64,000 nt of DNA from Gordonia spumicola (GTDB lineage Bacteria; Actinomycetota; Actinomycetes; Mycobacteriales; Mycobacteriaceae), in contig NZ_BJOV01000003.1 of assembly GCF_009932475.1 (NCBI RefSeq), positions 496,001 to 560,000 of the forward strand, in the 5' to 3' direction. The notes below the pieces were generated by a model. It saw nothing but the letters and a program-made list of their open reading frames with translations. It did not search any database and was not told where the DNA came from. Shown here piece by piece: positions 8,729 to 17,660 of this stretch (its first letter is position 1; each line of letters begins with the position of its first letter). Position numbers and translations under genes: made by a program.

Positions 8729-11234
8729 CGTTCCCGACCCGACCGTGATCGGTGTGCCGATCGCGGGCCTCGTGCTGCTCGTCGGCACGTCAGGATCCGG
8801 CAAGTCGACGTTCGCCGCGCGCCACTTCCTCCCGACCGAGGTCGTGTCGAGCGACGTCTGCCGGGGTCTGGTCTCCGACGACGAGAACGATCTGGCCGCG
8901 ACGGCCGACGCATTCGACCTGCTGCATCACCTCGTCGGCATCCGGCTGCGCCGCGGACTTCTCACCGTCGTCGACGCGACCAACACCCAGCCGAAGTCGC
9001 GGGCGTCGTTGATCCGCCTCGCACGCGACCACGACGTCCTCATCGACGCGGTGGTCCTCGACGTTCCGGAGTCGGTCGCGGTGGCCCGCAACGATGCTCG
9101 GTCCGACCGCGAATTCGGCTCTCATGTGATCCGTCGCCAGAGGGCCGACCTCAAACGGTCGCTGTCCAAGATGCGAAAGGAGGGATTCCGCAGGGTCCAC
9201 CACCTGCGCGGGGTCGAGGAGATCGACGACGTGAGCATCCGGCGTGACCGACCGTGGAACGACCGATCGGACCTGACCGGTCCTTTCGACGTGATCGGAG
9301 ACGTCCACGGGTGCGCCTCCGAGCTCGTGTCGCTGCTCGTCGCGCTCGATTGGGTCGTCGACTACACCGACGGCAACGCCGTCGGCGCTCACCATCCGGA
9401 GGGCCGGACGGCTGTTTTCGTCGGCGACCTCGTGGACCGGGGCCCCGACACTCCTGGCGTCCTGCGACTTGTCATGGCGATGGTCGACGCTGGGGTCGCC
9501 TTGTGCGTCGCAGGCAATCACGAGGACAAGCTCGCTCGTGCGCTTCGAGGCCGGAAGGTGACGGTCTCGCACGGCCTCGCCGAGTCCCTTGCTCAACTCG
9601 ACGCCGAGACCGACGACTTCCGCACGACGTGCGCCGAGTTCCTCGACGGACTGATCAGCCACTTCGTGCTGGACGGCGGGCGTCTTGTCGTCGCTCACGC
9701 GGGCCTGAAGGAGGCGTACCACGGGCGGTCGTCCCGACGGGTGCGCGCGTTTGCGCTGTACGGCGACACGTCTGGCGAGACGGACGAGTTCGGCCTTCCG
9801 GTTCGCTACCCGTGGGCCGACGAGTACCGCGGCTCGGCCACCGTCGTCTACGGCCACACCCCGACCCCGACTCCGGAGTGGGTCAACAACACGATCTGCA
9901 TCGACACCGGCGCGGTCTTCGGCGGTTCCCTGACCGCCATGCGCTACCCCGAGCGGGATCTGGTGTCGGTCCCCGCCGACCGCGAGTGGTATCCGCCGTC
10001 GCGGCCGCTGGCGCCGGTGGAGCCTCCGCGGGATCCCGCGGTGCTTCGGATCGACGACGTCTCGGGCACTCGCTGGGTCGAGAGTCCACGTGTGGGAAAG
10101 GTCAAGATCCTCCAGGAGAACGCCGCTGCGGCGTTGGAGGTGATGAGTCGCTTCGCCGTCGACCCCAGGTGGCTGGTGTACCTGCCGCCGACCATGTCGC
10201 CCGCCTCCACCTCGACGGCCGACGGCTTCCTAGAACATCCGCTCCAGGCGTTCGACGACTACCTCGGGTGGGGTGTCCAGCGAGTGGTGTGCGAGGAGAA
10301 GCACATGGGCTCCCGCGCCATCGCGGTGATGACTCGGGGCCCGTCCGTGGCGGCACGGCGTTTCGGGGTCACCGACGGCAGCTCCGGCGTGGTGTACACG
10401 CGGACCGGACGGTCGTTCTTCGACGACACCTCGGCACTTGTCGACGATCTGCGTGCCGCGGTCGCGCCGTTGTTCGACTCCCTCGAAACGGACTGGTTGG
10501 TCCTCGACTGCGAGGTGCTTCCGTGGTCGGCGAAGGCTCTCGGCTTGATCACCTCCCAGTACGCGTCGGTGGGAGCCGCCGCGACCACCGCGCTGCCCGC
10601 TGTCGGGGATCTGCTCGACCGAGCGGGCGCGCGAGGGCTCGACGTCGCGGAACTGGCCGGACGGGTCTCGACGCGCCTCGACAACGCGCTGGCGTTCCGT
10701 GACGCCTACGCCGCCTACTGCGAGTCGGGTGAGCAGACGATCCGCGTCGCGCCGTTCCAGATCCTCGCCGTCGAGGGCCGACTGCTCGCGGAGACGGAGC
10801 CGCACGAGTGGCACATGGCCGAGCTGGGACGCCTCGATCATCCGTTGATCGTGCCGACGCGCCACCGGACCGTCGACCTCACGTCGGAATCCGACCGTGA
10901 GGAGGCCGTGCGGTGGTGGACGGAGCTGACGAGCGCCGGAGACGAGGGCATGGTCGTCAAACCCGCCGATCTCGTGTCGCCGAGGGTGCAGCCGGGACTG
11001 AAGGTCCGTGGTCGGGAGTACCTGCGGATCATCTACGGCCCGGACTACACCGGTTCGCTCGAGGTGCTGCGGTCGCGCGGACTCGGGCGGAAGCGTTCAC
11101 TGGCGACCCGCGAGCACGGTCTCGGTCTGGACGGGTTGGCCGCATTCGTCGACGGACGTCCCCTGTGGGAGGTCCATCAGAACGTGTTCGGCGTCCTCGC
11201 CTTGGAGTCTGAGCCGGTCGATCCGCGGCTGTGA
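8721..11234 (+). CDS. pnkp: Polynucleotide kinase-phosphatase-ligase (bacterial Pnkp)
   Basis: An 837-residue three-domain RNA repair enzyme. Kinase: P-loop GTSGSGKST at residues 22-30. Phosphatase: metallophosphoesterase motifs GDVHG (about 194), GDLVDRG (about 235) and GNHED (about 265). Ligase: adenylyltransferase motif EEKHMGS near residue 523, whose Lys becomes adenylated, with a C-terminal VVKPADLVSPRVQPGLKVRGREYLR block. It heals 5'-OH and 2',3'-cyclic phosphate ends and, with Hen1, seals them. The length matches the family (about 850). GTG at 8721 overlaps the hen1 stop and matches the family start. It converges on ptrB, with a palindrome between. Confidence 0.96.
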   Translation: MTDVPDPTVIGVPIAGLVLLVGTSGSGKSTFAARHFLPTEVVSSDVCRGLVSDDENDLAATADAFDLLHHLVGIRLRRGLLTVVDATNTQPKSRASLIRLARDHDVLIDAVVLDVPESVAVARNDARSDREFGSHVIRRQRADLKRSLSKMRKEGFRRVHHLRGVEEIDDVSIRRDRPWNDRSDLTGPFDVIGDVHGCASELVSLLVALDWVVDYTDGNAVGAHHPEGRTAVFVGDLVDRGPDTPGVLRLVMAMVDAGVALCVAGNHEDKLARALRGRKVTVSHGLAESLAQLDAETDDFRTTCAEFLDGLISHFVLDGGRLVVAHAGLKEAYHGRSSRRVRAFALYGDTSGETDEFGLPVRYPWADEYRGSATVVYGHTPTPTPEWVNNTICIDTGAVFGGSLTAMRYPERDLVSVPADREWYPPSRPLAPVEPPRDPAVLRIDDVSGTRWVESPRVGKVKILQENAAAALEVMSRFAVDPRWLVYLPPTMSPASTSTADGFLEHPLQAFDDYLGWGVQRVVCEEKHMGSRAIAVMTRGPSVAARRFGVTDGSSGVVYTRTGRSFFDDTSALVDDLRAAVAPLFDSLETDWLVLDCEVLPWSAKALGLITSQYASVGAAATTALPAVGDLLDRAGARGLDVAELAGRVSTRLDNALAFRDAYAAYCESGEQTIRVAPFQILAVEGRLLAETEPHEWHMAELGRLDHPLIVPTRHRTVDLTSESDREEAVRWWTELTSAGDEGMVVKPADLVSPRVQPGLKVRGREYLRIIYGPDYTGSLEVLRSRGLGRKRSLATREHGLGLDGLAAFVDGRPLWEVHQNVFGVLALESEPVDPRL

Positions 11235-11237
11235 TGA

Positions 11238-11286
11238 AACTTCGGCACTCCCTGCCGCGCATAGCGCGGTGGAGAGTGCCGAAGTT
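11238..11286. repeat. Flanking palindrome, right copy (terminator-like)
   Basis: Arms 11238-11260 and 11264-11286 (23 bp, three mismatches) enclose a 3-base loop. It is nearly identical to 7215-7265. It begins 4 bases after the pnkp stop and ends 11 bases before the stop of the convergent oligopeptidase gene, so it can serve as a bidirectional terminator. Confidence 0.85.
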
Positions 11287-11296
11287 GCGTCAGGAC

Positions 11297-13444
11297 TCAG
11301 ACCGCACCGGAGGCGCGGAGTATCCAGGCGTGCTCGAAAGCGATCTCGGCCCACTGCTTGTAGCGGCCGCTGACACCGCCGTGGCCTGCGGACATCTCCG
11401 TCTTGAGGAGGATGGGGGCGTCCGACGTCGTCGTGGCCTGCAGGGCGGCGACCCACTTGGCCGCCTCGGTGTACAACACTCGGGTGTCGTTGAACGACGC
11501 CAACGCGAGGATCGTCGGATACGCCCGCGGGCCGACGTTCTCGTACGGCGAGTACGACTTCATGTACTCGTACACCTCGGGATCGTCGTACGGGTTGCCC
11601 CACTCGTCCCACTCGGTGACCGTCAGCGGCAGGCTCGGATCGAGCATCGACGTGAGCGCGTCGACGAACGGCACACCGGCGAGGACGCCGCCGAACAGTT
11701 CCGGAGCCATGTTCACCACGGCGCCCATGAGGAGTCCGCCCGCCGAACCGCCGTCGGCCACCAGCTGCGACGCGCTTGTCCGGCCCGAGTCGATGAGGTG
11801 ACGGGCGACGGCGATGTAGTCGGTGAACGTGTTGCGCTTGTTCAGCAGACGGCCGCTCTCATACCAGTTCCGGCCGAGTTCGCCGCCGCCTCGGATGTGC
11901 GCGTACGCGAGGACCACCCCGCGGTCCAGCAACGACAACCGGGGGATCGAGAAGCCGGGGTCGAGCGGCAATTCGTACGCGCCGTACCCGACGAGAAGCA
12001 CCGGGGCGGGCCCGTCTGCGAGGTCGCGGCGGTGCACGAGCGACACCGGGACGCGGGTGCCGTCGTCGGCGACGGCCCAGTCGCGGGTCGCCACATAGGT
12101 CGACGGGTCGTAGTCGCCGAGCACCGTCTGACGACGCAGCAGGGTGCGTTCCCCGGTGGCGACGTCGAGTTCGACGGCCTCGGTCGGGTCGACGAAACTC
12201 GTGTACACCAGGCGCAGTCGGGGCGTGCACCACTCCGGGTTCGACCCCAGGGCGGGCGACGACAGTTCCTGGTCGAACGTGATCTCGTGGAAGTCGTCGA
12301 CCGTCGGGACGCCGTCTATCCCGCGAAGATCGGCGACGGCGACCCGCGGCACGGCCTGCGACCGGTACGACAGCACGAGGTAGTCGCGGAAGCAGTCGAC
12401 CTCTTCGATGCGGCGGGTCGGGTCGTGCGGAATCAGGGGTCGACGGGCGGCGATGTCGTCGACGGGCGCGATGTCGACCGCGTACTCGACGGCCTTTCCG
12501 CCCTGCCCGTCGTCACCGTTGTGGACGATGACGAAGTAGTCGTCGCCGCCGATGATCGCGTGCTCGACGCCGTACTCGATGCCGGGAGTGCGTCCGGCGA
12601 TGCTGACGAACTCGCCGGTCGGGTCGTCGGCAGACAGGATGAACGACTCGGTCGTCACCTTCGACTCGGAACTGATCACCAGGTAGCGGTCGCTGGCGGT
12701 GCCGCCGACGCCCACCCAGAAGTGCTCGTCCGGCTCGTGGAAGACGAGAACGTCGTCGACGCCCGCGCCGACCTCGTGACGCCACACCTTGTCGGGGCGC
12801 CACGCGTCGTCGACGGTCAGGTAGAACACGAAGCGGCCGTCGATCGACCACACGGCGCTGCCCGCGGTGTCGACGATCTCGCCGGGCAGATCATCGCCGG
12901 TGTCGAGGTCGCGGATACGCAGCGTGTAACGCTCGTCGCCCTCCAGGTCGACGCCGTAGGCGATGCGACGACCGTCGTGGCTCATCGAGACGACCGCGTT
13001 GTAGAAGTCGTGCCCCTGAGCCTCCGCCTCCATGTCGAAGTACACCTGCTCGCCGGGCAGGGTCTCGTCGAGCGACACCTGCGGCGGCGTCCAGTCGTCG
13101 TCGCTCGCGATCGGGCACCGGCAGTACCGCGGATACGCGTGGCCCTGCGTGGTCCGCACGTAGTACCAGTAGCCCTCGCTGCGCACGGGAACACCCATGT
13201 CGGTCTCGCGGGTGCGCGCCTTGATCTCACCGAAGATCGCCGACCGCAGATCGGCGAGATCGGCGGTCTGCGCGTCGGCGAACGCGTTCTGCGCCTCCAG
13301 GTACGCGGTGACCTCGGGATCCTCCTTCTCCCCGAGCCACGCGTACTCGTCGACGAAGACGTCCCCGTGGTGGACGCGTTCGCTGTGAACGCGCTTGGCG
13401 ACGGGCGGCCGCACCTCGCTCATCGACCGCCGAACGTCGCTCAT
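11297..13444 (-). CDS. ptrB: Oligopeptidase B / prolyl oligopeptidase family S9 peptidase
   Basis: A 715-residue serine peptidase of family S9A: an N-terminal seven-bladed propeller (about residues 70-420) that gates the active site, then an alpha/beta hydrolase domain. The nucleophile lies in [10 protein letters not shown] (near residue 560) and the catalytic His in [13 protein letters not shown] near the C-terminus. It cleaves short peptides after basic residues in the cytosol. The ATG at 13444 overlaps the purC stop (ATGA); a second in-frame ATG at 13423 is also possible and better matches usual N-termini ([10 protein letters not shown]). M. tuberculosis has ptrB directly after purC as well (there split in two); this copy is intact. 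Confidence 0.94.
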   Translation of the reverse strand: MSDVRRSMSEVRPPVAKRVHSERVHHGDVFVDEYAWLGEKEDPEVTAYLEAQNAFADAQTADLADLRSAIFGEIKARTRETDMGVPVRSEGYWYYVRTTQGHAYPRYCRCPIASDDDWTPPQVSLDETLPGEQVYFDMEAEAQGHDFYNAVVSMSHDGRRIAYGVDLEGDERYTLRIRDLDTGDDLPGEIVDTAGSAVWSIDGRFVFYLTVDDAWRPDKVWRHEVGAGVDDVLVFHEPDEHFWVGVGGTASDRYLVISSESKVTTESFILSADDPTGEFVSIAGRTPGIEYGVEHAIIGGDDYFVIVHNGDDGQGGKAVEYAVDIAPVDDIAARRPLIPHDPTRRIEEVDCFRDYLVLSYRSQAVPRVAVADLRGIDGVPTVDDFHEITFDQELSSPALGSNPEWCTPRLRLVYTSFVDPTEAVELDVATGERTLLRRQTVLGDYDPSTYVATRDWAVADDGTRVPVSLVHRRDLADGPAPVLLVGYGAYELPLDPGFSIPRLSLLDRGVVLAYAHIRGGGELGRNWYESGRLLNKRNTFTDYIAVARHLIDSGRTSASQLVADGGSAGGLLMGAVVNMAPELFGGVLAGVPFVDALTSMLDPSLPLTVTEWDEWGNPYDDPEVYEYMKSYSPYENVGPRAYPTILALASFNDTRVLYTEAAKWVAALQATTTSDAPILLKTEMSAGHGGVSGRYKQWAEIAFEHAWILRASGAV

Positions 13445-14349
13445 CGATCCCCGAGCGCAGTCGAGGGGGCCGGCCAGTCGGCGAACGACAGCTGCGAGAT
13501 GCGCTCGTACGCCTCGATGTAGCGGGCGCGGGTCCGCTCGGCGACGTCGGCGGGCAGGGCGGGAGGCTCGGCGCCCGAGTTCTTGTCCCACCCGGAGTCG
13601 GGCCCGGTGAGCCAGTTGCGGACGATCTGCTTGTCGAAGCTCGGCTGCACCCGGCCGGGGGTGTACAGCTCGGCGTCCCAGTAGCGCGACGAGTCGGGTG
13701 TGAGGACCTCGTCGGCGAGGATCAGCGAACCGTCCTCGGCCTGTCCGAACTCGAACTTGGTGTCGGCCAGGATGATTCCGCGTTCGGCCGCCAGATCGGC
13801 TCCGCGGCCGTAGATGTCGAGCGTCGCGTCGCGCAGTCGTTCGGCGAGTTCACGTCCGACGGTCTCGGCGACCTGGTCGATCGACACGTTCTCGTCATGG
13901 TCGCCCAGATCGGCCTTCGTGGCGGGGGTGAAGATCGGCTCCGGCAGCTTGTCCGACTCACCGAGGCCCTCCGGCAGGTCGACGCCGCACACCAATCCGG
14001 TCGCGCGGTAGTCGATCAGACCCGACCCGGTGAGGTATCCGCGCGCCACACACTCGACGGGCACCATCGGCAGCTTCCGAACCACCATCGATCGGCCGAC
14101 GAGCTCGGCCGGGATCCGCTCGTCCATCGGACCGCCCGCGAGATGGTTGGGCACGCCGAGCACGTCGAACCAGAAGAAGCTCGCCGCCGTCAGGATCCGT
14201 CCCTTGTCCGGGATCGGCGTCGACAGGATGAAGTCGTACGCCGAGATGCGGTCGGACGTGACCAACAGCAACGTCTGCTCGTCGATCTCGTAGATGTCGC
14301 GGACCTTGCCGGAGGCGACGTGTCGGTAGTCGGAGAGTGCGGGACGCAT
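13441..14349 (-). CDS. purC: Phosphoribosylaminoimidazole-succinocarboxamide synthase (SAICAR synthetase)
   Basis: A 302-residue PurC that joins CAIR and aspartate using ATP in purine synthesis. Family motifs: [11 protein letters not shown] near the N-terminus (nucleotide binding), [26 protein letters not shown] and ADTKFEFG. The length is typical. Its last eight residues (PSTALGDR) are encoded by a 17-bp sequence (13451-13467) that also occurs within the aminopeptidase gene, suggesting a repeat has replaced or extended the native C-terminus. It is coupled to ptrB by an ATGA overlap and lies 28 bp downstream of purB. Confidence 0.97.
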   Translation of the reverse strand: MRPALSDYRHVASGKVRDIYEIDEQTLLLVTSDRISAYDFILSTPIPDKGRILTAASFFWFDVLGVPNHLAGGPMDERIPAELVGRSMVVRKLPMVPVECVARGYLTGSGLIDYRATGLVCGVDLPEGLGESDKLPEPIFTPATKADLGDHDENVSIDQVAETVGRELAERLRDATLDIYGRGADLAAERGIILADTKFEFGQAEDGSLILADEVLTPDSSRYWDAELYTPGRVQPSFDKQIVRNWLTGPDSGWDKNSGAEPPALPADVAERTRARYIEAYERISQLSFADWPAPSTALGDR

Positions 14350-14377
14350 GTGCTGGGGAGCCTTTGCGGTAGGGGGC

Positions 14378-15805
14378 TTAGAGGATCGGCGCTGGAGCGT
14401 AGGCGACGGCGTCCGGGTAGGCGTCGAACCACGTCTGCGCTGCGGCTACGACGGCCGCGACCTGCGCGTCCGCGGCACCGGTGAACGCGGCCTTGTCGGC
14501 GATCAACTCGTCGAGCTGAGCGCGGTCGAGCGGGATCCGGTCGTCGGCGGCGAGGCGGTCGAGCAGGTCGGGCTCGCGCCCCTCCTCCCGCATAGCGAGT
14601 GCGACGGCGACGGCGTTCTCCTTGATCGCCTCGTGCGCGGTCTCCCGGCCGACACCGGCGCGGACGGACGCCATCAGCACCTTGGTGGTCGCGAGGAACG
14701 GCAGGTAGCGGTCGAGCTCGTTGGCGATGACGGCCGGGTACGCGCCGAACTCGGCGAGCACCGTCAGGAACGTCTCCATGAGGCCGTCGATCGCGAAGAA
14801 CGCGTCGGGCAGTGCCACGCGGCGGACGACGGAACAGAACACGTCGCCCTCGTTCCACTGGGCTCCGGCGAGTTCGCCGGTCATCGACGCGTAGCCGCGG
14901 AGAATGACGGCGAGACCGTTGACGCGCTCGCAGCTGCGGGTGTTCATCTTGTGGGGCATTGCCGAGCTGCCGACCTGGCCGGGCTGGAAACCCTCGGTGA
15001 CGAGTTCGTGGCCCGCCATCAGCCGGATCGTGGTCGCCAACGACGACGGTCCCGCCGCGATCTGGACCAGCGACGACACGACGTCGAAGTCGAGCGAGCG
15101 CGGATACACCTGGCCGACCGAGGTCAACGCGTTGGAGAAACCGAGGTGCGCGGCCACCTTGGCCTCGAGCTGGTCGAGTTTGGTCGCGTCGCCGTCGAGC
15201 AGGTCGAGCATGTCCTGGCTGGTGCCCATCGGGCCCTTGATGCCCCGGAGCGGGTAGCGGGCGATCAGTTCGTCGACGCGGGTCAACGCGATCATCAGTT
15301 CGTCGGCGGCCGACGCGAAACGCTTGCCGAGCGTCGTCGACTGTGCGGCCACGTTGTGGCTGCGGCCGGCCATCACGACCGTCGCGTACTGGGCGGCGCG
15401 CTCGGTGATGCGGGCCAGTACGGCGACACCGTTCGCGCGCACGTGCTGCAGCGACAGGAGCACCTGGAGCTGTTCGACGTTCTCCGTGAGATCACGGCTC
15501 GTCATGCCCTTGTGGATGTGTTCGTGGCCCGCGAGGTCGTTGAACTCCTCGATGCGCGCCTTCACGTCGTGCCGGGTCACCCGCTCGCGGTCGGCGATCG
15601 ACTCGAGGTCGATCTGGTCGACGACGCGCTCGTAGTCGGCGATCGCGGCGGCGGGGACGTCGATCCCCAGATCGCGCTGCGCCTTCATCACGGCGATCCA
15701 CAGTCGACGCTCGAGGGCGATCTTGTGCTGCGGCGACCAGATCTGCGCGAGGTCGGCAGAGGCGTAGCGATTGGCGAGGACGTTGCTGATGGCAGGTTTA
15801 CCCAC
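14378..15805 (-). CDS. purB: Adenylosuccinate lyase
   Basis: A 475-residue lyase of the fumarase/aspartase superfamily. It removes fumarate from SAICAR and from adenylosuccinate. The signature [10 protein letters not shown] (about residues 263-272) includes the catalytic serine loop; TSRDLTENV and GRSHNV regions provide the other active-site residues. GTG at 15805 ([16 protein letters not shown]) is chosen because a TAGACT box (15813-15818, minus strand) lies 7 bases upstream with no Shine-Dalgarno, the leaderless pattern, and the N-terminus matches actinobacterial PurB. It is divergent from the small cysteine-rich gene at 15866. Confidence 0.96.
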   Translation of the reverse strand: MGKPAISNVLANRYASADLAQIWSPQHKIALERRLWIAVMKAQRDLGIDVPAAAIADYERVVDQIDLESIADRERVTRHDVKARIEEFNDLAGHEHIHKGMTSRDLTENVEQLQVLLSLQHVRANGVAVLARITERAAQYATVVMAGRSHNVAAQSTTLGKRFASAADELMIALTRVDELIARYPLRGIKGPMGTSQDMLDLLDGDATKLDQLEAKVAAHLGFSNALTSVGQVYPRSLDFDVVSSLVQIAAGPSSLATTIRLMAGHELVTEGFQPGQVGSSAMPHKMNTRSCERVNGLAVILRGYASMTGELAGAQWNEGDVFCSVVRRVALPDAFFAIDGLMETFLTVLAEFGAYPAVIANELDRYLPFLATTKVLMASVRAGVGRETAHEAIKENAVAVALAMREEGREPDLLDRLAADDRIPLDRAQLDELIADKAAFTGAADAQVAAVVAAAQTWFDAYPDAVAYAPAPIL

Positions 15806-15812
15806 GTGGAGC

Positions 15813-15859
15813 AGTCTACTTCCGACGCCGCGCGCCGACGAAAGCGCAGGCCGTAGACT
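15813..15859. promoter_or_regulatory. Divergent leaderless promoters of purB and the Cys-rich small gene
   Basis: A 60-bp gap carries two identical TAGACT boxes in opposite directions: 15813-15818 (minus, 7 bases from the purB GTG) and 15854-15859 (plus, 6 bases from the ATG at 15866). Neither start has a Shine-Dalgarno sequence. Confidence 0.55.
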
Positions 15860-15865
15860 GGTCGC

Positions 15866-15985
15866 ATGTGTTTTCCCGTCACCTGTAACCGTTGCGGCAA
15901 GATCACGTGGGACGGCTGCGGTTCGCACGTCGACGAGGTCATGTCGCAGGTAGCGCCCGAGCAGCGCTGCACCTGCCCGCGCTGA
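15866..15985 (+). CDS. Small cysteine-rich (zinc-ribbon-like) protein, 39 aa
   Basis: A 39-residue protein beginning MCFPVTCNRCGK with six cysteines (2, 7, 10, 18, 35, 37) and His21. The CxxC (7-10) and CxC (35-37) pairs suggest one structural zinc site. I recall similar tiny proteins with the same MCFPVxC.xCGK start in other actinobacteria, annotated as hypothetical; no function is known to me. TAGACT lies 6 bases before the ATG, so the mRNA is probably leaderless. The stop lies 2 bp before the esterase GTG, so the two are likely co-transcribed. Confidence 0.75.
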   Translation: MCFPVTCNRCGKITWDGCGSHVDEVMSQVAPEQRCTCPR

Positions 15986-15987
15986 GC

Positions 15988-16890
15988 GTGCCGACCTCCG
16001 ATCTGACGCGACGCGGCCTGCTGTCCGCGTTCGCGGGCGCCGCCCTGATCGGCGTCGCCGCCTGCTCCACCGACGACGATCCGATCGAGTCGACCGACGT
16101 CGCCCATGTCGGCCCCGACGACGAGTTGCCCCGCGAGACGTCGCCCGGCGAGATCCCCGCCGATCCGCCGGTCGTGACCGGCGAGTTCGTGTCGACCAAG
16201 ATGGCCGGCCGACTCACCCGGTGGGCGGTGGCCCGCCCACGCGGGGTATCCGGCGAACTGCCGGTGGTGCTCGTCGCGCACGCCCTGAACACCGATGAGA
16301 AGACGCTGTTCCGACCGTCGATGAACATGCAGGGCGAGCTGCAGAAGTACGTCGACGCGGGCAATCCGCCGTTCGCGTTGGCGACGGTCGACGTCGGCCG
16401 CAACTACTACCACCTGCGGTCGGACGGCGCGGACGGCGCCGCGATGATGCTCGACGAGTACCTGCCGATGCTCGACGCGAGCCCCGAGCTGAACCTGCGG
16501 ATCGACCGCATCGGGCTGTTCGGCTGGTCGATGGGCGGGTACGGAGCCCTCCGTCTCGCGACGATCCTCGGTCCGCAGCGCGTGGCGTCGATCGCCGTCA
16601 GCTCACCCGCGATGTGGGCCGACCCGTCGATGTTCCCGCCGCGCGCATTCGACTCGTACGCCGACTACCAGGCCAATTCACTCTTCGGGCAGCAGCGCGC
16701 CTTCGCGAAGATCCCGCTGATGATCAGCATCGGGACGTCGGATCAGTTCTACACGTACACGCGCCGCTGGGCGGCCGACCTGCACCCGCCCGCCGCGTTC
16801 GCGACCACCCCGGGCGGCCACACCAATCGCTTCTGGCGATCGGTGATGGCAGACCAGATCGAGTTCCTCGGGCGGTCGCTCGCGCGGTGA
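15988..16890 (+). CDS. Exported lipoprotein esterase (alpha/beta hydrolase)
   Basis: A 300-residue protein. The N-terminus has a twin-arginine-like TRRGLLSAFAGAAL segment followed by a lipobox ending in GVAAC (Cys near residue 23), so it is probably exported and lipid anchored. The catalytic core is of the esterase D / antigen-85-like fold: nucleophile motif FGWSMGGYG with Ser181, and the C-terminal PGGHTNRFW provides the His. It would hydrolyse an ester outside the membrane; the substrate is unknown. In M. tuberculosis an exported esterase (Rv0774c) lies between purD and purB, as here. The GTG at 15988 follows the stop of the 39-aa gene by 2 bp; longer starts would put the signal peptide too far inside. 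Confidence 0.85.
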   Translation: MPTSDLTRRGLLSAFAGAALIGVAACSTDDDPIESTDVAHVGPDDELPRETSPGEIPADPPVVTGEFVSTKMAGRLTRWAVARPRGVSGELPVVLVAHALNTDEKTLFRPSMNMQGELQKYVDAGNPPFALATVDVGRNYYHLRSDGADGAAMMLDEYLPMLDASPELNLRIDRIGLFGWSMGGYGALRLATILGPQRVASIAVSSPAMWADPSMFPPRAFDSYADYQANSLFGQQRAFAKIPLMISIGTSDQFYTYTRRWAADLHPPAAFATTPGGHTNRFWRSVMADQIEFLGRSLAR

Positions 16891-16908
16891 CCGGCGGGAC
16901 GGCTCGGG

Positions 16909-17571
16909 TCACGTGGCTGGCGGGAACTGTCCCTGTCGAACGACGGCTCCGTTCGACACGCTCGCGGTGACCATCGTCGGACCTCCCTGTGGGCAGCAGA
17001 ACGGATCGCTCGCCCGCAGCCAGCGGTACTTCACTGTCACCGAGTCGAGAGTGCTGCCCGCGATCGACGTGTACGAGTACTCGTGCGGTTCGACGGTGCC
17101 GACGAACTCTCCGCCGTGGAACAGCAACACCCGCGAGGTGTACGTCGCGTCGTTGAATCCGGATCCGTCGACTTTGAGCCAGTCCAGCCCGCATCCCCCG
17201 GACAGCGGGTTGTTGCTGGCGCCCGAGATCCGCCACTGGCCGCCGTTCGAGTCGTTGCCGAGCGACTCGATGGAGTCTTTCGCGAGTCGCGAGTTCAGAT
17301 CGAAGCACAGGCCGTGTCCGCTGCCGTTCATGGCCGCCTGCGTGGTGGTGACGCCCGGAGTCTGCCGAGTCGTGGTGACACCGGTCGTCACGACCTGGGT
17401 CTGGTCGTGCGTGGCCGCGGTCGCCGTCGTCTGCGACGTGGCCTCCACGTCCGCGGCGGTCGTGGTGCGCGACGACGCCACGGACGACGCCTGATCGGCG
17501 GCGGCACAGCCCGTCATGCTCAGTGCCGCCGCGGTGACGACGATGGACGCCCGCAGTGCTCGTCGATTCAT
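16909..17571 (-). CDS. Lipoprotein of the LppP/LprE type
   Basis: A 220-residue lipoprotein. Signal peptide MNRRALRASIVVTAAALSM ends in TGC, with Cys22 as the lipidated residue. A Ser/Thr/Ala-rich linker (about 25-85, many TT pairs) leads to a globular domain with four cysteines (GLCFDL, GCGLDW, DPFCC). The C-terminal layout (LCFDLNSRL, NDATYTSRVLLFHGGEFVGT) resembles the LppP/LprE family of mycobacterial lipoproteins of unknown role. The start is fixed by GGAGGCATC immediately before the ATG. It is convergent with the esterase and lies downstream of purD with its own ribosome site. Confidence 0.8.
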   Translation of the reverse strand: MNRRALRASIVVTAAALSMTGCAAADQASSVASSRTTTAADVEATSQTTATAATHDQTQVVTTGVTTTRQTPGVTTTQAAMNGSGHGLCFDLNSRLAKDSIESLGNDSNGGQWRISGASNNPLSGGCGLDWLKVDGSGFNDATYTSRVLLFHGGEFVGTVEPHEYSYTSIAGSTLDSVTVKYRWLRASDPFCCPQGGPTMVTASVSNGAVVRQGQFPPAT

Positions 17572-17660
17572 GATGCCTCCCCAGTGTGTGAACGGTCGTG
17601 TCTCGTTCATCGGGAGGCTTCCCGTCACCGTGTCACCGGTGTCGTCCGAATGAATGACCC

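Noticed and set aside
15988..16890. Prophage or integrative element bordering the purine region
   Set aside because: No integrase, att repeats or phage genes; gene order agrees with the remembered mycobacterial purine neighbourhood.
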